A DNA stretch of 64,000 nucleotides from Luteimonas chenhongjianii (GCF_002327105.1 NZ_CP023406.1:3224001-3288000); one strand, 5' to 3'. Positions 18,790 to 27,311 are shown, numbered from the stretch's first letter. The notes: a model not told the origin generated them from the letters alone. Numbers and translations: made by a program.

Positions 18790-19938
18790 ATGTCTCGATC
18801 CTCCCTGCCTGCCGACGAGTTGCCGCGCAGCTGCGAAAACTGCGGCACCCTGCTCCAGGGCCATTACTGCCATGCCTGCGGCCAACCCACGCACAGCCCT
18901 GTGCGGCATGTCGGCCACGCGGTGGAGGAAGTGTTCGAGTCGTTCTGGCATCTCGACGGCCGGATATTCCGGACGGTGCGCGACCTGTTCGTGCCTGGCC
19001 GCATCGCAAACCGCTATCTCGACGGCCAGCGTGTGCGTTACGTCGCGCCGATGCGGCTGTTGGTGATCCTGACGCTGCTGACGTTCTTCGTCGCGAAGTT
19101 CGTGATCCAGGACGCGATGCAGGATGTCGGGCCCGGTCAGCTGCGAACCGACCGGGTTGCGGTCGAGTTGGACCATGCGCGGAGCGCCCACGAAGTACGG
19201 CGCCTGCGCGGCGAGGCGCTCGCCGGCATCGCCGACACGCGCCGCACCGCGGGCGCCGGGCCTGGCGCGTCGCCGCAGCTCGACGTCGCCGAGGCGGAGG
19301 TGCGCGCCCATGCGGAAAGCCGGATCGCGGAACTCGGGGCCGAAGGCGCGGCCGCGGCCGAGGGCAATGCGGAGACGCCCGCCGAGGGCCGGGCAGCAGC
19401 GGCGGGGCCTGCGTCGGACGCCCCCGGCATCCGCACTGGAGCACCCGCCCCGCCGACCATCGGCGGCCCGATCGGCGAGCGCATCGAGCGCAACGTCGTG
19501 CGCCTGGGCGATGAGCCGCAACTCTTTGTGCGCGCGGTCCTCGGTGTTGCGCCGACCGCACTGTTCATCCTGGTGCCGCTGTTCGCGGTGCTGCTCAAGC
19601 TGCTCTACCTGTTCCAGCGCAGGCTCTATCTGGAGCATGTGGTGGTCGGCCTCTACAGCCACGCTGCGCTGATGCTGGGCCTGCTGCTGGTGTTCTGCGG
19701 CGCCCTCGCGGCGCCCTGGCTGGCGGCGCGTGCGCCCTGGGCCGCCAGCACCGTCCACGTCGTACAGACCGCCCTGCTGTGGGCGATGCCGGTCTATCTG
19801 CTGCTGATGCAGAAGCGTGTGTACGGCCAGTCGTGGCCGCGGACACTGCTCAAGTTCGCGGTCCTGGGCCTGCTGTACTTCGCGCTGTTTCTCAGTGTGG
19901 CGATCCCGATGGCCGGATATGCCCTCTATGCGTTGTAG
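18790..19938 (+). CDS. DUF3667 family zinc-ribbon membrane protein
   Basis: Function unknown. The 382-residue protein begins with a zinc-ribbon-like pair, CENCGTLLQGHYCHACGQ, followed by the conserved segment EEVFESFWHLDGRIFRTVRDL typical of DUF3667. One hydrophobic segment follows near residue 95-115 (LLVILTLLTFFVA). The middle (about 120-235) is Ala-, Glu- and Gly-rich and low in complexity, probably an unstructured loop. The C-terminal half has three or four further membrane helices. It is divergent from the MATE gene, with 183 bases between them. The ATG is the first that includes the Cys pair and no homologous sequence is lost. Family assignment is good; the role is open. Confidence 0.85.
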   Translation: MSRSSLPADELPRSCENCGTLLQGHYCHACGQPTHSPVRHVGHAVEEVFESFWHLDGRIFRTVRDLFVPGRIANRYLDGQRVRYVAPMRLLVILTLLTFFVAKFVIQDAMQDVGPGQLRTDRVAVELDHARSAHEVRRLRGEALAGIADTRRTAGAGPGASPQLDVAEAEVRAHAESRIAELGAEGAAAAEGNAETPAEGRAAAAGPASDAPGIRTGAPAPPTIGGPIGERIERNVVRLGDEPQLFVRAVLGVAPTALFILVPLFAVLLKLLYLFQRRLYLEHVVVGLYSHAALMLGLLLVFCGALAAPWLAARAPWAASTVHVVQTALLWAMPVYLLLMQKRVYGQSWPRTLLKFAVLGLLYFALFLSVAIPMAGYALYAL

Positions 19939-20161
19939 CGCGGCCCCGATCCGCTCGACCTCGGCCGGCGGATCCGGCTTCCGGCAAACGCACACCTCTC
20001 GCTGGAAGCAGCGAGGGCACGCAGCCCGGCACAGCTTTGGCCCGTAGACGGCTTCTGCGGCAGCGGCCGCTCCGCTGCACGGTGCAATCCGCCGAGCCGT
20101 GACGACTCGCGGAACGCCGGGCGTCAGCTGCCGACGGTCCCCGGCGTGCCAGGGAACTCGA

Positions 20162-20806
20162 TCATGGCGTCCCCGCCACCCGGGCACGCAGCCAGGCGTC
20201 TCGCGACTCGACCGGTACCGCCAGCCATGCACTGCGCAAGGCTGCGCGCTCGTGCGGCGGTGTGCGCTGGGCCAGGGCCGCCAGGTCCGCGCGTGCCTGC
20301 GGCGAGGTCGCGCGCAGGGCCAGCAATGCCGGCATGCGCTCGGCCTCGGGAATCGCCGAGAACAGCGGATGCAGGCCCGGCCAGTCCAGGCCCAGGACCG
20401 GCCCCAGCAACCAGCCGCGACGCAGCCCCTGGTCGAGCTGTTCGAATTCCAGTCGCAGGGTGCGCTGCTCAGCCTCGGGCAGCGCCGCGAAGTGGGTCGC
20501 GGCCTGCTGCAGACGCACGCGCTCGGCATGCGGCAGTGTCGCGGCTGCCTCATGGGCAATGCGGCGGCGCTGGCGCTCGGCCGCCGGCAGCGCCTGCCAG
20601 GCGGCGACGCGAGCGGAAAGTCTGGCGCGCTCGTCGGGCGTCATCCGGGCAAGCCGCGCGGCGCGCGCTTCGAGCTGCTCGCGCTCGGCGGCGGGGAGCC
20701 CGGCGGTCTGCAGGGCCGGCGGCAGCGCAGCCCACGCTGGCGGCATCGCCAGCAGCAGGCCGAGAACCGCCGCCACGCAGCGGATCCTGCGCTCAGAGCC
20801 CGGCAT
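20162..20806 (-). CDS. DUF3106 domain protein, exported
   Basis: Function unknown. The 214-residue chain starts with a hydrophobic signal ending in PPAWAA and continues with repeated short helices of the DUF3106 type: ARLARMTPDERARL, WQALPAAERQRRR, FAALPEAEQRTL. These Leu-Pro-x-x-E-R-x-R steps look like a periplasmic helical repeat. Its start overlaps the end of the upstream sigma-like gene by 14 bases, so the two are co-translated and may form a signalling pair, as DUF3106 genes often follow this type of gene in Xanthomonadaceae. The ATG is chosen because it gives a proper signal peptide; the longer frame would lie wholly inside the neighbour. Confidence 0.82.
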   Translation of the reverse strand: MPGSERRIRCVAAVLGLLLAMPPAWAALPPALQTAGLPAAEREQLEARAARLARMTPDERARLSARVAAWQALPAAERQRRRIAHEAAATLPHAERVRLQQAATHFAALPEAEQRTLRLEFEQLDQGLRRGWLLGPVLGLDWPGLHPLFSAIPEAERMPALLALRATSPQARADLAALAQRTPPHERAALRSAWLAVPVESRDAWLRARVAGTP

Positions 20807-21788
20807 CGGCGGTCTCCAATCCAGCCTCGGGGGATTCCTGCACGCTGTCGAGATGGGCATCCCGGGTGTCGTCGATCGGACTCTCCAGGCGAGTCGACAG
20901 CCAGGCATAGAACGCCGGGTCGTAGCGCCAGACCGCGGTATCGGGTTCGGCCAGCAGGTCGAAGTCCGGCTCGATCAGCAGCGCGTCCGCGTCGTCGTAG
21001 GTGGCGGCGGGCGATTGCGCCGGCAGGGCCTCGATCCGGATCGGCGTGTCGTCGTCCACCCCGCCGTTCCCGGACCAGGCGTCGCGCCAGGTCATCGCCA
21101 GCGCAGCGGCGGTCGCCACCAGAACCAGGATCAGGGCCGGCCACATCCAGCGCGCCGGTGTCCGGTGCGTCGGCGCCTCGCTGACAGGGGCCTGTGCTTG
21201 CGCCTGGGCCTGCAACGGGAACCGGCGGAGCGGCGGCACCTGTCCGCGGAGCGCGGCTTCGCGCAGCCCGGCCAGTCGCGCAAGTCGATCGGGCGGCAGC
21301 TGACGGATCGCAGTCTGGGCAGCCTCGGCAATCCGCCTCCAGGCCTCCGGGTCCGGGCTGCCGTCCTCGCGGTGCGGCAGGGCCCGTTGCAGCCCCAGGC
21401 GATAGGTCGCCCGGGTCACGCCGAGTACCGCGGCAGCTTCGTGCTCGGGTAGCCCCGCAACCAGCCGCAGCAGCACGGTGACCCGCGGCCCGCCCGACAG
21501 GCCGGCCAGCGCCGGCAGGCCATCGCCCTCCTCGGCGAGCACGCCGGGCGCGCGCAGGGCGGGCGATGCCAGCAGTTGTGCCCAGAAGCGGCGCGGCCAG
21601 TCCGGGAACGGCGTCTGGGTCGCCATCCCGGCGAAGTCGGTCATCGCCACAGCCAGTGCGGCGTCGCCGGTGTCAATGTCTCCGCTCTGCCACTGGGCGA
21701 ATGCAGCGGCCCGCCGCTCGATCCCGCGCAGGAATGCGGCGACGGCGGAGGACATGCCCTGGGGAGAGGATTGCGAAGGCGTGGTCAT
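20793..21788 (-). CDS. Sigma-70 region-4-like protein with a single membrane helix
   Basis: Residues about 30-175 look like a sigma-factor-like cytoplasmic part: RVTVLLRLVAGLPEHEAAAVLGVTRATYRLGLQRAL is a region-4-type helix-turn-helix (key piece LPEHEAAAVLGVTRATYRL). An Ala-Gln-rich linker leads to one membrane helix (about 212-232, WPALILVLVATAAALAM), then an acidic periplasmic tail of about 95 residues. DNA-binding and transmembrane parts in one 331-residue chain suggest a membrane-tethered regulator instead of a normal ECF sigma factor; I see no clear region 2. It is co-translated with the DUF3106 gene. Two in-frame ATG codons, 33 bases apart, are possible starts; the first is listed. Role is inferred. 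Confidence 0.75.
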   Translation of the reverse strand: MTTPSQSSPQGMSSAVAAFLRGIERRAAAFAQWQSGDIDTGDAALAVAMTDFAGMATQTPFPDWPRRFWAQLLASPALRAPGVLAEEGDGLPALAGLSGGPRVTVLLRLVAGLPEHEAAAVLGVTRATYRLGLQRALPHREDGSPDPEAWRRIAEAAQTAIRQLPPDRLARLAGLREAALRGQVPPLRRFPLQAQAQAQAPVSEAPTHRTPARWMWPALILVLVATAAALAMTWRDAWSGNGGVDDDTPIRIEALPAQSPAATYDDADALLIEPDFDLLAEPDTAVWRYDPAFYAWLSTRLESPIDDTRDAHLDSVQESPEAGLETADAGL

Positions 21789-22215
21789 CTTGGCCCGCGT
21801 TTACGACGACGCATCATAACGATCCGCTGCCCGCTCCCACACCTTGACAAGCCGAGCCCCAAACGTTCCACAGATGGAGCTAGAAGGGACTGGTTGTTCA
21901 CAGGGTTCACAAATCTGTCATTGGGCTGAAGATTAACGAAACCCGGATCGCCATGAAACCGATGTTTCACGGCCAACCATTTGATATCAATAGAAATTCA
22001 AGGCTTGGCACTTTTTTGTCCAATGCAACGACCGGGCCACTGAACACCGCATAACATCCCTTTCCATGAGCTTCATGCACAGACTTATCCACAGATCGTG
22101 TGGATAAGCCCCAATCCCTTTTCTTTCGGGCACTTGCGCAACCTTCGTGCCGATCCTCACAGCTTGGTGACGCAACTGACGGGGCAGTCGGCGAGCAAGC
22201 CGATAGACTTTGCCG
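21789..22215. other. A+T-richer intergenic region with DnaA-box-like sites upstream of priA
   Basis: About 430 bases without a gene, clearly richer in A+T than its surroundings, between the divergent sigma-like gene and priA. It holds a paired inverted DnaA box (22084-22108), one more degenerate copy, TTGTTCACA (21894-21902), and TTCACAA and TTCCACAG fragments nearby. No open frame with gene-like codon use was found on either strand. It may act as a replication-linked control region for priA. Confidence 0.5.
22084..22108. promoter_or_regulatory. Inverted pair of perfect DnaA boxes upstream of priA
   Basis: CTTATCCACA-GATCG-TGTGGATAAG is a perfect ten-base inverted repeat with a five-base spacer. 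Each arm contains the consensus DnaA box TTATCCACA. It lies about 108 bases before the priA start. DnaA-regulated promoters and origin-like elements use this sequence; here the nearby gene is the replication-restart helicase. Confidence 0.7.
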
Positions 22216-24447
22216 GTGACCGTGCCCGCTCCCTCGCCTTCTGTCCTGCGCGTCGCGCTGCCGGTACCGCTGCCGCGCCTGTTCGACTACCACCCGCCCC
22301 CGGGTTCGCCGGCCGTGCCCGGCGATGCGGGCCGCCGCATCCGGGTGCCGTTCGGGCCGCGGGAGCTGGTGGGCGTGGTCGCGGAGATCGGCGCGCCCGA
22401 TGACCCGGCGCAGCCTCTTCGCGAGGCCCTCGAGTGGCTGGACGATGCCCCGCTTCTCGCCGGCGAGCTGGCTGCCTCGTTGCGCTGGCTGGCGCGCTAT
22501 ACCCACGCCCCGCTCGGTGAGGTGCTTGCCACCGCCCTGCCCGCGTCGCTGCGCCGGGGAGAAGCCATGCCCGATACCCATGCCTGGGCCTGGCGGCTGA
22601 CCGAAGCTGGCGCGACCTCGGCCGCGGGGCTCAAGGCCGGTGGGCGGCCGCAGCGGCTGGCGGCGTTGCTGGCTGCCGGACCGCGCGACGAGGAAGCCCT
22701 TGAGCTGGCGATGGAGGGCTGGCGTGCACCAGCGCGGACCCTCGCCGCGCGCGGGCTCGCGGAGCGGTTCGCGATTCCGGCCTCACAGCTGGCGCCGGCG
22801 CCGCAGGCGGGCCCGCCGCTGCATGACGAGCAGCGCCAGGCGGTCGAAGCCGTCGCCGCGTGCACCGGCTTCGCCGCGCTGCTGCTCGACGGCGTCACCG
22901 GAAGTGGCAAGACCGAGGTCTATCTGGCTGCGATCGCCGACTGCCTCGCGCGCGGGCGGCAGGCGCTGGTGCTGGTGCCCGAGATCGGCCTGACCCCGCA
23001 GACCCTTGCCCGCTTCCGCGCGCGGCTCGGCGTCCCGGTGCATGCGCTGCATTCGGGACTCGGCGACGGCGAACGGGCGCGGGTCTGGGCGGCCGCGGCC
23101 CGCGGCGAGGCGCGTGTCGTGGTCGGCACCCGCTCGGCGGTGTTCGTGCCGCTTCCCGACGCCGGCCTCGTCGTCGTCGACGAGGAACATGACGGCAGCT
23201 ACAAGCAGCAGGATGGCATCCGCTACCACGCGCGCGATTTCGCGCTGGTGCGCGGCAAGGCGCTCGACGTTCCGGTATTGCTGGGCAGCGCGACGCCGTC
23301 GCTGGAATCGCTGCAGAACGCGGTTTCGGGCCGCTACGCGCACCTGCGCCTGCGTCATCGCGCGGGCGTTGCCAAGCCACCGGTGGTACGCGTGCTCGAC
23401 GTGCGCAAGCGCCCGCTCGAGGCCGGCCTCTCGCCCGAACTGCTGGCCGCGATCACGTCGGCGCTCGCCGCCGGCGGCCAGGTGCTGGTGTTCAAGAACC
23501 GGCGCGGCTATGCGCCCGTGCTGCTGTGCCACGACTGCGGCTGGAGCGCGCACTGCCCACGCTGCAGCACGCCCGATCGGCCCCATCCGATGACCGTGCA
23601 CGCGGGAGGCCGCCGCCTGCAGTGCCACCACTGCGGCCATCGCGCGAGCGCGCCGCCGGCCTGTCCGGACTGCGCGAGCCTCGGCCTGCAGCCGCAGGGC
23701 GTGGGGACCGAACGCATCGAGGAACTGCTCGCCGCGCGCCTGCCGGATGTACCGGTGCTGCGCATCGACCGCGGCAGCACACGGCGGCGCGATGCGCTCG
23801 AAGACCTGCTCGGCTCACTCGGCAACCGGCCGGGCGTGCTGATCGGCACGCAGATGCTGGCCAAGGGCCATGACCTGCCCAATCTGACCCTGGTCTGCGT
23901 CGTAGGCATCGACGAGGGCCTGTTTTCGGCGGATTTCCGCGCCGGCGAGAAACTCGCGCAACTGCTGATCCAGGTGGCCGGGCGCGCCGGGCGCGCCGAC
24001 AAGCCCGGCCTGGTGCTGCTGCAGACCCACCATCCCGAGCATCCGCTGCTGCTGACGCTGATCAACGGTGGCTACCACGCCTTTGCCGCCGGAGAGCTGG
24101 CGCAGCGCGAAGCGGCAGGCTTTCCGCCGTTCGCGCCGCTGGCCCTGCTGCGCGCCGAGTCGCAGCAGGCCGACCCCCCGATGGCATTCCTCCAGGCCGC
24201 GCGGCGGGTGCTCGCAACGTATGCGACGCGCGATGCAGCCGGTATGCCGACCCTGCTGCTCGACGGCCCGGTGGTCGCGCCGATGCCGCGGCGGGCCGGC
24301 AGCTATCGCGCGCAATTGCTGATCGCCACCGACCAGCGTCCGCGCCTGCACGGCATCCTCGATACCGCGCTGCCGGAGATCCATGCCCTGCCCGAAGCCC
24401 GGCGTGCGCGCTGGTCGCTGGATGTGGACCCGGTCGATCTGTACTGA
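22216..24447 (+). CDS. priA: Primosomal protein N', replication-restart helicase PriA
   Basis: PriA rebuilds replication forks by unwinding and loading DnaB. The chain of about 743 residues has an N-terminal DNA-binding domain starting LRVALPVPLPRLFDY, a helicase core with Walker A GVTGSGKT, Walker B-type DEEHD, and LLGSATPSLES, and an inserted zinc-binding segment with eight Cys (CHDCGWSAHCPRC ... CHHCG ... CPDC). Motif VI region QVAGRAGRADKPG is present. The start is uncertain: TTG at 22210, GTG at 22216 and GTG at 22222 are all in frame and none has a clear ribosome site; GTG 22216 is listed. It is a single gene, preceded by an inverted pair of DnaA boxes. Confidence 0.95.
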   Translation: MTVPAPSPSVLRVALPVPLPRLFDYHPPPGSPAVPGDAGRRIRVPFGPRELVGVVAEIGAPDDPAQPLREALEWLDDAPLLAGELAASLRWLARYTHAPLGEVLATALPASLRRGEAMPDTHAWAWRLTEAGATSAAGLKAGGRPQRLAALLAAGPRDEEALELAMEGWRAPARTLAARGLAERFAIPASQLAPAPQAGPPLHDEQRQAVEAVAACTGFAALLLDGVTGSGKTEVYLAAIADCLARGRQALVLVPEIGLTPQTLARFRARLGVPVHALHSGLGDGERARVWAAAARGEARVVVGTRSAVFVPLPDAGLVVVDEEHDGSYKQQDGIRYHARDFALVRGKALDVPVLLGSATPSLESLQNAVSGRYAHLRLRHRAGVAKPPVVRVLDVRKRPLEAGLSPELLAAITSALAAGGQVLVFKNRRGYAPVLLCHDCGWSAHCPRCSTPDRPHPMTVHAGGRRLQCHHCGHRASAPPACPDCASLGLQPQGVGTERIEELLAARLPDVPVLRIDRGSTRRRDALEDLLGSLGNRPGVLIGTQMLAKGHDLPNLTLVCVVGIDEGLFSADFRAGEKLAQLLIQVAGRAGRADKPGLVLLQTHHPEHPLLLTLINGGYHAFAAGELAQREAAGFPPFAPLALLRAESQQADPPMAFLQAARRVLATYATRDAAGMPTLLLDGPVVAPMPRRAGSYRAQLLIATDQRPRLHGILDTALPEIHALPEARRARWSLDVDPVDLY

Positions 24448-24468
24448 ACCGGGCGACGGCGCCTGCCG

Positions 24469-25266
24469 TCAGTCGGCCGCCGCCGGCCTCGTCCGGCGCC
24501 CGCGCTGCCGCGACGCGGTCTTGGCGGGGGCCGCCTTGGGTTTCTCGCGGATCTCCACCGCCTGGCCGTTGCGCCGCACCTCGAACAGGCCCATCGCATC
24601 GATCAGCGCACTGAGGTTGCGGTAGCCGTAGTTGCGGGCATCGAACGAGCCCTGGTTGCGCACGTGGCTCCCCACCTCGCCCAGATGCGACCAGCCGCCA
24701 TCGTCGGCGCCGGCCGATACCGCATTGCGCAGCAGCTGTACCAGCTCCCGGTCGGCCTGCAGCTGCGCGCCGGTGCGGGGCCTCACCGTGGCACCGTCGT
24801 CGACGTCGTCGGCCGCCCGCAGCTTCTCGAGGTACAGGAACGTCGAACACGCCTTGACGAAGGGGGTCGGGGTTTTCTCCTGGCCGAACCCGTAGACCGC
24901 GTAGCCATCGCTGCGCAGCCGCATCACCAGCGGAGTGAAGTCGGCATCGCTGGAGACGATCGCGAATCCGTCGAGGTTGCGCGCATACATCAGGTCCATC
25001 GCGTCGATGACCATCGCCATGTCGGATGCGTTCTTGCCGGTGCTGTAGGCGAACTGCTGGATCGGCCGGATCGCGTATTCGTGCAGCACCTTTTCCCAGC
25101 TGCCCAGGTGCGGGCTCTTCCAGTTGCCGTAGGCGCGGCGTACGTTGGCGACGCCGTGGCGGGCGACTTCGGCCAGGATCACGTCGATCTTCGCGGCCGG
25201 GGCGTTGTCGGCATCGATCAGGAGCGCAATTCGGGTTTCGTCTGGGATTCGGGTCTGGTCGCCCAT
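24469..25266 (-). CDS. NYN-domain ribonuclease-like protein with C-terminal LOTUS/OST-HTH domain
   Basis: The N-terminal 150 residues form an NYN (PIN-like) domain: ALLIDADNAPAAKID, then KNASDMAMVIDAMDL, and VSSDADFTPLVMRL; the conserved Asp residues would bind metal for RNA cleavage. Residues about 170-240 match an OST-HTH/LOTUS RNA-binding fold (RELVQLLRNAVS, GWSHLGEVGSHV, YGYRNLSALIDAMGLFEV). The tail is rich in Lys, Arg and Ala. This layout is known from the LabA/YAIA-type bacterial proteins; substrates are unknown. It is convergent with priA (21 bases apart) and 54 bases downstream of rimI on the same strand, so may share its mRNA. The first ATG gives the normal family length of 265 residues. 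Confidence 0.88.
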   Translation of the reverse strand: MGDQTRIPDETRIALLIDADNAPAAKIDVILAEVARHGVANVRRAYGNWKSPHLGSWEKVLHEYAIRPIQQFAYSTGKNASDMAMVIDAMDLMYARNLDGFAIVSSDADFTPLVMRLRSDGYAVYGFGQEKTPTPFVKACSTFLYLEKLRAADDVDDGATVRPRTGAQLQADRELVQLLRNAVSAGADDGGWSHLGEVGSHVRNQGSFDARNYGYRNLSALIDAMGLFEVRRNGQAVEIREKPKAAPAKTASRQRGRRTRPAAAD

Positions 25267-25320
25267 GGCGATGCTCCGGTCGGGGCGCAGGCGCGCGCGG
25301 TACGGGGGACGGATGGCGTG

Positions 25321-25812
25321 TCAGGCGTCGTCGAACAATTCGCGCGCCATCACGATCGCGTCCTCGCGACCGTTGTGGGTGGGGTAATAGCGCGGACGGC
25401 GGCCGATCTCGTTGAAGCCCTCTGCGTGATAGAGCGCGACGGCGGCGGGATTGGAGGGCCGCACTTCGAGGAAGACACGCTGCGCGCCGAGCTTGCGGGC
25501 AATGTCGACCAGCGCGCGGAACAGCCGACGGCCGTGACCGCGACCCTGCAGCTCGGGGTCGACGCAGACGTTGAGCACATGGGCCTCACCGGCAGCGATG
25601 CTCAGCACGCCGTAGCCGGCGATGTGGCCGTCGACATTCAGCAGCCAGGCCGGATACGCCGCGCGCAGGCAGTCGTCGAAGATGCCCCGTGTCCAGGGAA
25701 AGGGGTAGGCGCGCACCTCGATCGCCATGACCGCATCGAGGTCGGTCGCGCGCATCGGCCGCAAGGCCCACCCGGCCTCCGTCCCGCCGTCGACTCCGGG
25801 CTCAGCCGCCAT
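25321..25812 (-). CDS. rimI: Ribosomal protein S18-alanine N-acetyltransferase
   Basis: This GNAT enzyme acetylates the N-terminal alanine of ribosomal protein S18. The 163-residue chain carries MRATDLDAVMAIEVRAYPFPWTRGIFDDCL near the N-terminus (key piece AYPFPWTRGIF), the acetyl-CoA loop VDPELQGRGHGRRLF, and EVRPSNPAAVALYHAEGFNEIGRR (pieces RPSNPAA, LYHAEGF), then RYYPTHNGREDA, all typical of RimI. The ATG at 25812 is inside the 3' end of the small gene before it (11-base overlap). The order small gene then rimI copies the holD-rimI pair of Escherichia coli, which supports both assignments. Confidence 0.92.
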   Translation of the reverse strand: MAAEPGVDGGTEAGWALRPMRATDLDAVMAIEVRAYPFPWTRGIFDDCLRAAYPAWLLNVDGHIAGYGVLSIAAGEAHVLNVCVDPELQGRGHGRRLFRALVDIARKLGAQRVFLEVRPSNPAAVALYHAEGFNEIGRRPRYYPTHNGREDAIVMARELFDDA

Positions 25813-26056
25813 GACGGCGGAACCGACGCAGACGGGGCCACAGCGCACGCTTGGCCGAGGCCGAGCGCAGGCCATCCAGCGGACCAAGACTGCTCAACAG
25901 CGCCTGCGCACTTTGGGAATCGCGGTCGAGACCGGCGGCGCGCAGCAGCGCATCCACCAGCGGATCGTTGGGCCATACCGACGCCGCGACCTCCACCCGG
26001 TAGCGGACATGCCCCAGCGCATCGAGCGCTGCCGATTGCAGCGCGTCCCAGGTCAC
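25802..26056 (-). CDS. Small HolD-like protein (possible DNA polymerase III psi subunit)
   Basis: An 84-residue protein that starts with GTG overlapping the pssA stop (GTGA) and overlaps rimI by 11 bases. It resembles HolD in outline: LQSAALDALGHVRYR near the start, NDPLVDALLRAAGLD in the middle, and GLRSASAKRALWPRLRRF near the end, compared with DPLVSDVLRAL and LRANPTARAALW of Escherichia coli HolD. Its place directly before rimI is also that of holD. It is much shorter than the 137-residue Escherichia coli protein. If correct it links the clamp loader to single-strand-binding protein. The reading frame is well supported by operon packing; the function is an inference. Confidence 0.6.
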   Translation of the reverse strand: MTWDALQSAALDALGHVRYRVEVAASVWPNDPLVDALLRAAGLDRDSQSAQALLSSLGPLDGLRSASAKRALWPRLRRFRRHGG

Positions 26057-26823
26057 GAGACGGTCTCCGCGCCTCCGCGCCGGCGCATCAGCCACAGCGT
26101 CGGCCCCGACAGTGCGTAGAGCACCGCGGCCACCAGCAGGGTCTTGGGCGGGTCGACCCACATCGCCACCAGGATCACCAGCGCGATGACCAGCGCGACG
26201 AAGGGCACGCGATCGGCCTTCGGCCCGGTGCCGCTGCCCTTGAAGCTGGTGTAGCGGATCCGGCTGACCATCAGCAGGCCGCAGATCACCGTCACCGCGA
26301 GCGCGCCATAGCGCAATGCGTCGCCGGCGAAGCCGAGCTCGTGACAGGTCCACACGAAACTCGCCATCAGTCCCGCCGCCGCCGGACTCGCCAGCCCGAC
26401 GAAGTAGCGCTTGTCCACGGTCGCCACCTGGCTGTTGAAGCGCGCCAGACGCAATGCCGCGCAGGCGGCATACAGGAATGCGGCAAGCCAGCCGACCTTG
26501 CCGAGGGTCGGCCCGTCCAGGCGCATGCCCATCAGCGACCAGTGATACATCACCAGGGCCGGGGCAAGGCCGAAACTGATCAGATCGGCGAGCGAGTCGT
26601 ACTGCACGCCGAACTCGCTCTGGGTATTGGTGAGCCTCGCGACGCGGCCATCGATGCCGTCGAGGACCGCGGCGACGAAGATCGCGATGCACGCGGCGCT
26701 GAATCGTCCCTGCGACGCCGCGATGATCGCGAAGAAACCCGCGAACAACCCGCCGGTGGTGAAGAGGTTCGGCAACAGATAAATGCCGCGGCCGCGGCGC
26801 GGAGTCGGGTCGGTCTGGCTCAT
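26053..26823 (-). CDS. pssA: CDP-diacylglycerol--serine O-phosphatidyltransferase
   Basis: This integral membrane enzyme makes phosphatidylserine, the precursor of phosphatidylethanolamine. The 256-residue chain has the CDP-alcohol phosphotransferase signature, read here as AAVLDGIDGRVARLTN then FGVQYDSLADLISFG, in which the Asp residues (DG..DGR......G...D...D) bind metal. About seven hydrophobic helices are visible, as in the Bacillus-type (type II) enzyme. The start at MSQTDPTPRRGRG is the family-like one; a TACACT box sits only a few bases upstream with no Shine-Dalgarno site, so the message may be nearly leaderless. It heads the tightly overlapping pssA - holD-like - rimI operon. Confidence 0.93.
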   Translation of the reverse strand: MSQTDPTPRRGRGIYLLPNLFTTGGLFAGFFAIIAASQGRFSAACIAIFVAAVLDGIDGRVARLTNTQSEFGVQYDSLADLISFGLAPALVMYHWSLMGMRLDGPTLGKVGWLAAFLYAACAALRLARFNSQVATVDKRYFVGLASPAAAGLMASFVWTCHELGFAGDALRYGALAVTVICGLLMVSRIRYTSFKGSGTGPKADRVPFVALVIALVILVAMWVDPPKTLLVAAVLYALSGPTLWLMRRRGGAETVS

Positions 26824-26909
26824 GCGGGGCAGTGTAGCGCCTGCGCCGGTTGCGCGGTCCGCGCCGGGGTGCTGCAATCGCGCCACATTCGCGCCCCCCG
26901 GAACCCGTC

Positions 26910-27311
26910 ATGCGCCGCATCATCGTGATTGCACTCGCGTTGCTCGCCTCCCTCCCGGCGGTCGCCAACGAGGTCTACAGCTGGAAGGACGCGCGGGGCG
27001 TGACCCACTACTCGCAGACACCGCCACCTGCCGGTACCCGCTTCGAAGTCCGCAGAGTCGCCGCCGGCGCGTCTGCCACCACCGCGGCTCCGACATCGCC
27101 CGCAAATGGCGCTGCGCCTGCCACCGCTGGTAGCGCCGCGTCGGGCGACAGCACACAGTGCGAGCTCGCACGCGGCAATGTGGCGGCGCTCAAGAGCGGG
27201 GGGGCGGTGCAGCAGATCGGCGCCGATGGCAAGCCGCGCGAACTCGACGCCAACGAGCGCGCGGACCAGCTCGCCCTGTCGGAAGCCGGGGTACGCGCGT
27301 ACTGCCGCTGA
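26910..27311 (+). CDS. DUF4124 domain periplasmic protein
   Basis: Function unknown. The 133-residue protein has a signal peptide ([20 protein letters not shown]) followed by the DUF4124 motif [19 protein letters not shown], a small WW-like repeat found in many exported proteins of this order. An Ala-Thr-rich stretch (about 55-85) follows, then a short helical end with two Cys that could pair. It is 73 bases before proS and may be on the same mRNA, though no functional link is known. The ATG is chosen by the signal peptide. Confidence 0.85.
   Translation: MRRIIVIALALLASLPAVANEVYSWKDARGVTHYSQTPPPAGTRFEVRRVAAGASATTAAPTSPANGAAPATAGSAASGDSTQCELARGNVAALKSGGAVQQIGADGKPRELDANERADQLALSEAGVRAYCR

Noticed and set aside
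18727..20559. Long minus-strand frame containing a Cys-rich piece (CPRCFQREVCVCRKP) near 20000
   Set aside because: The Cys cluster recalls DTW-type zinc motifs, but the frame then runs antisense through the DUF3667 gene with no stop and no further domain; judged chance.
21789..22215. Possible chromosomal origin
   Set aside because: DnaA boxes are present, but there is no dnaA/dnaN/rpmH neighbourhood and too few boxes; listed as a regulatory site only.
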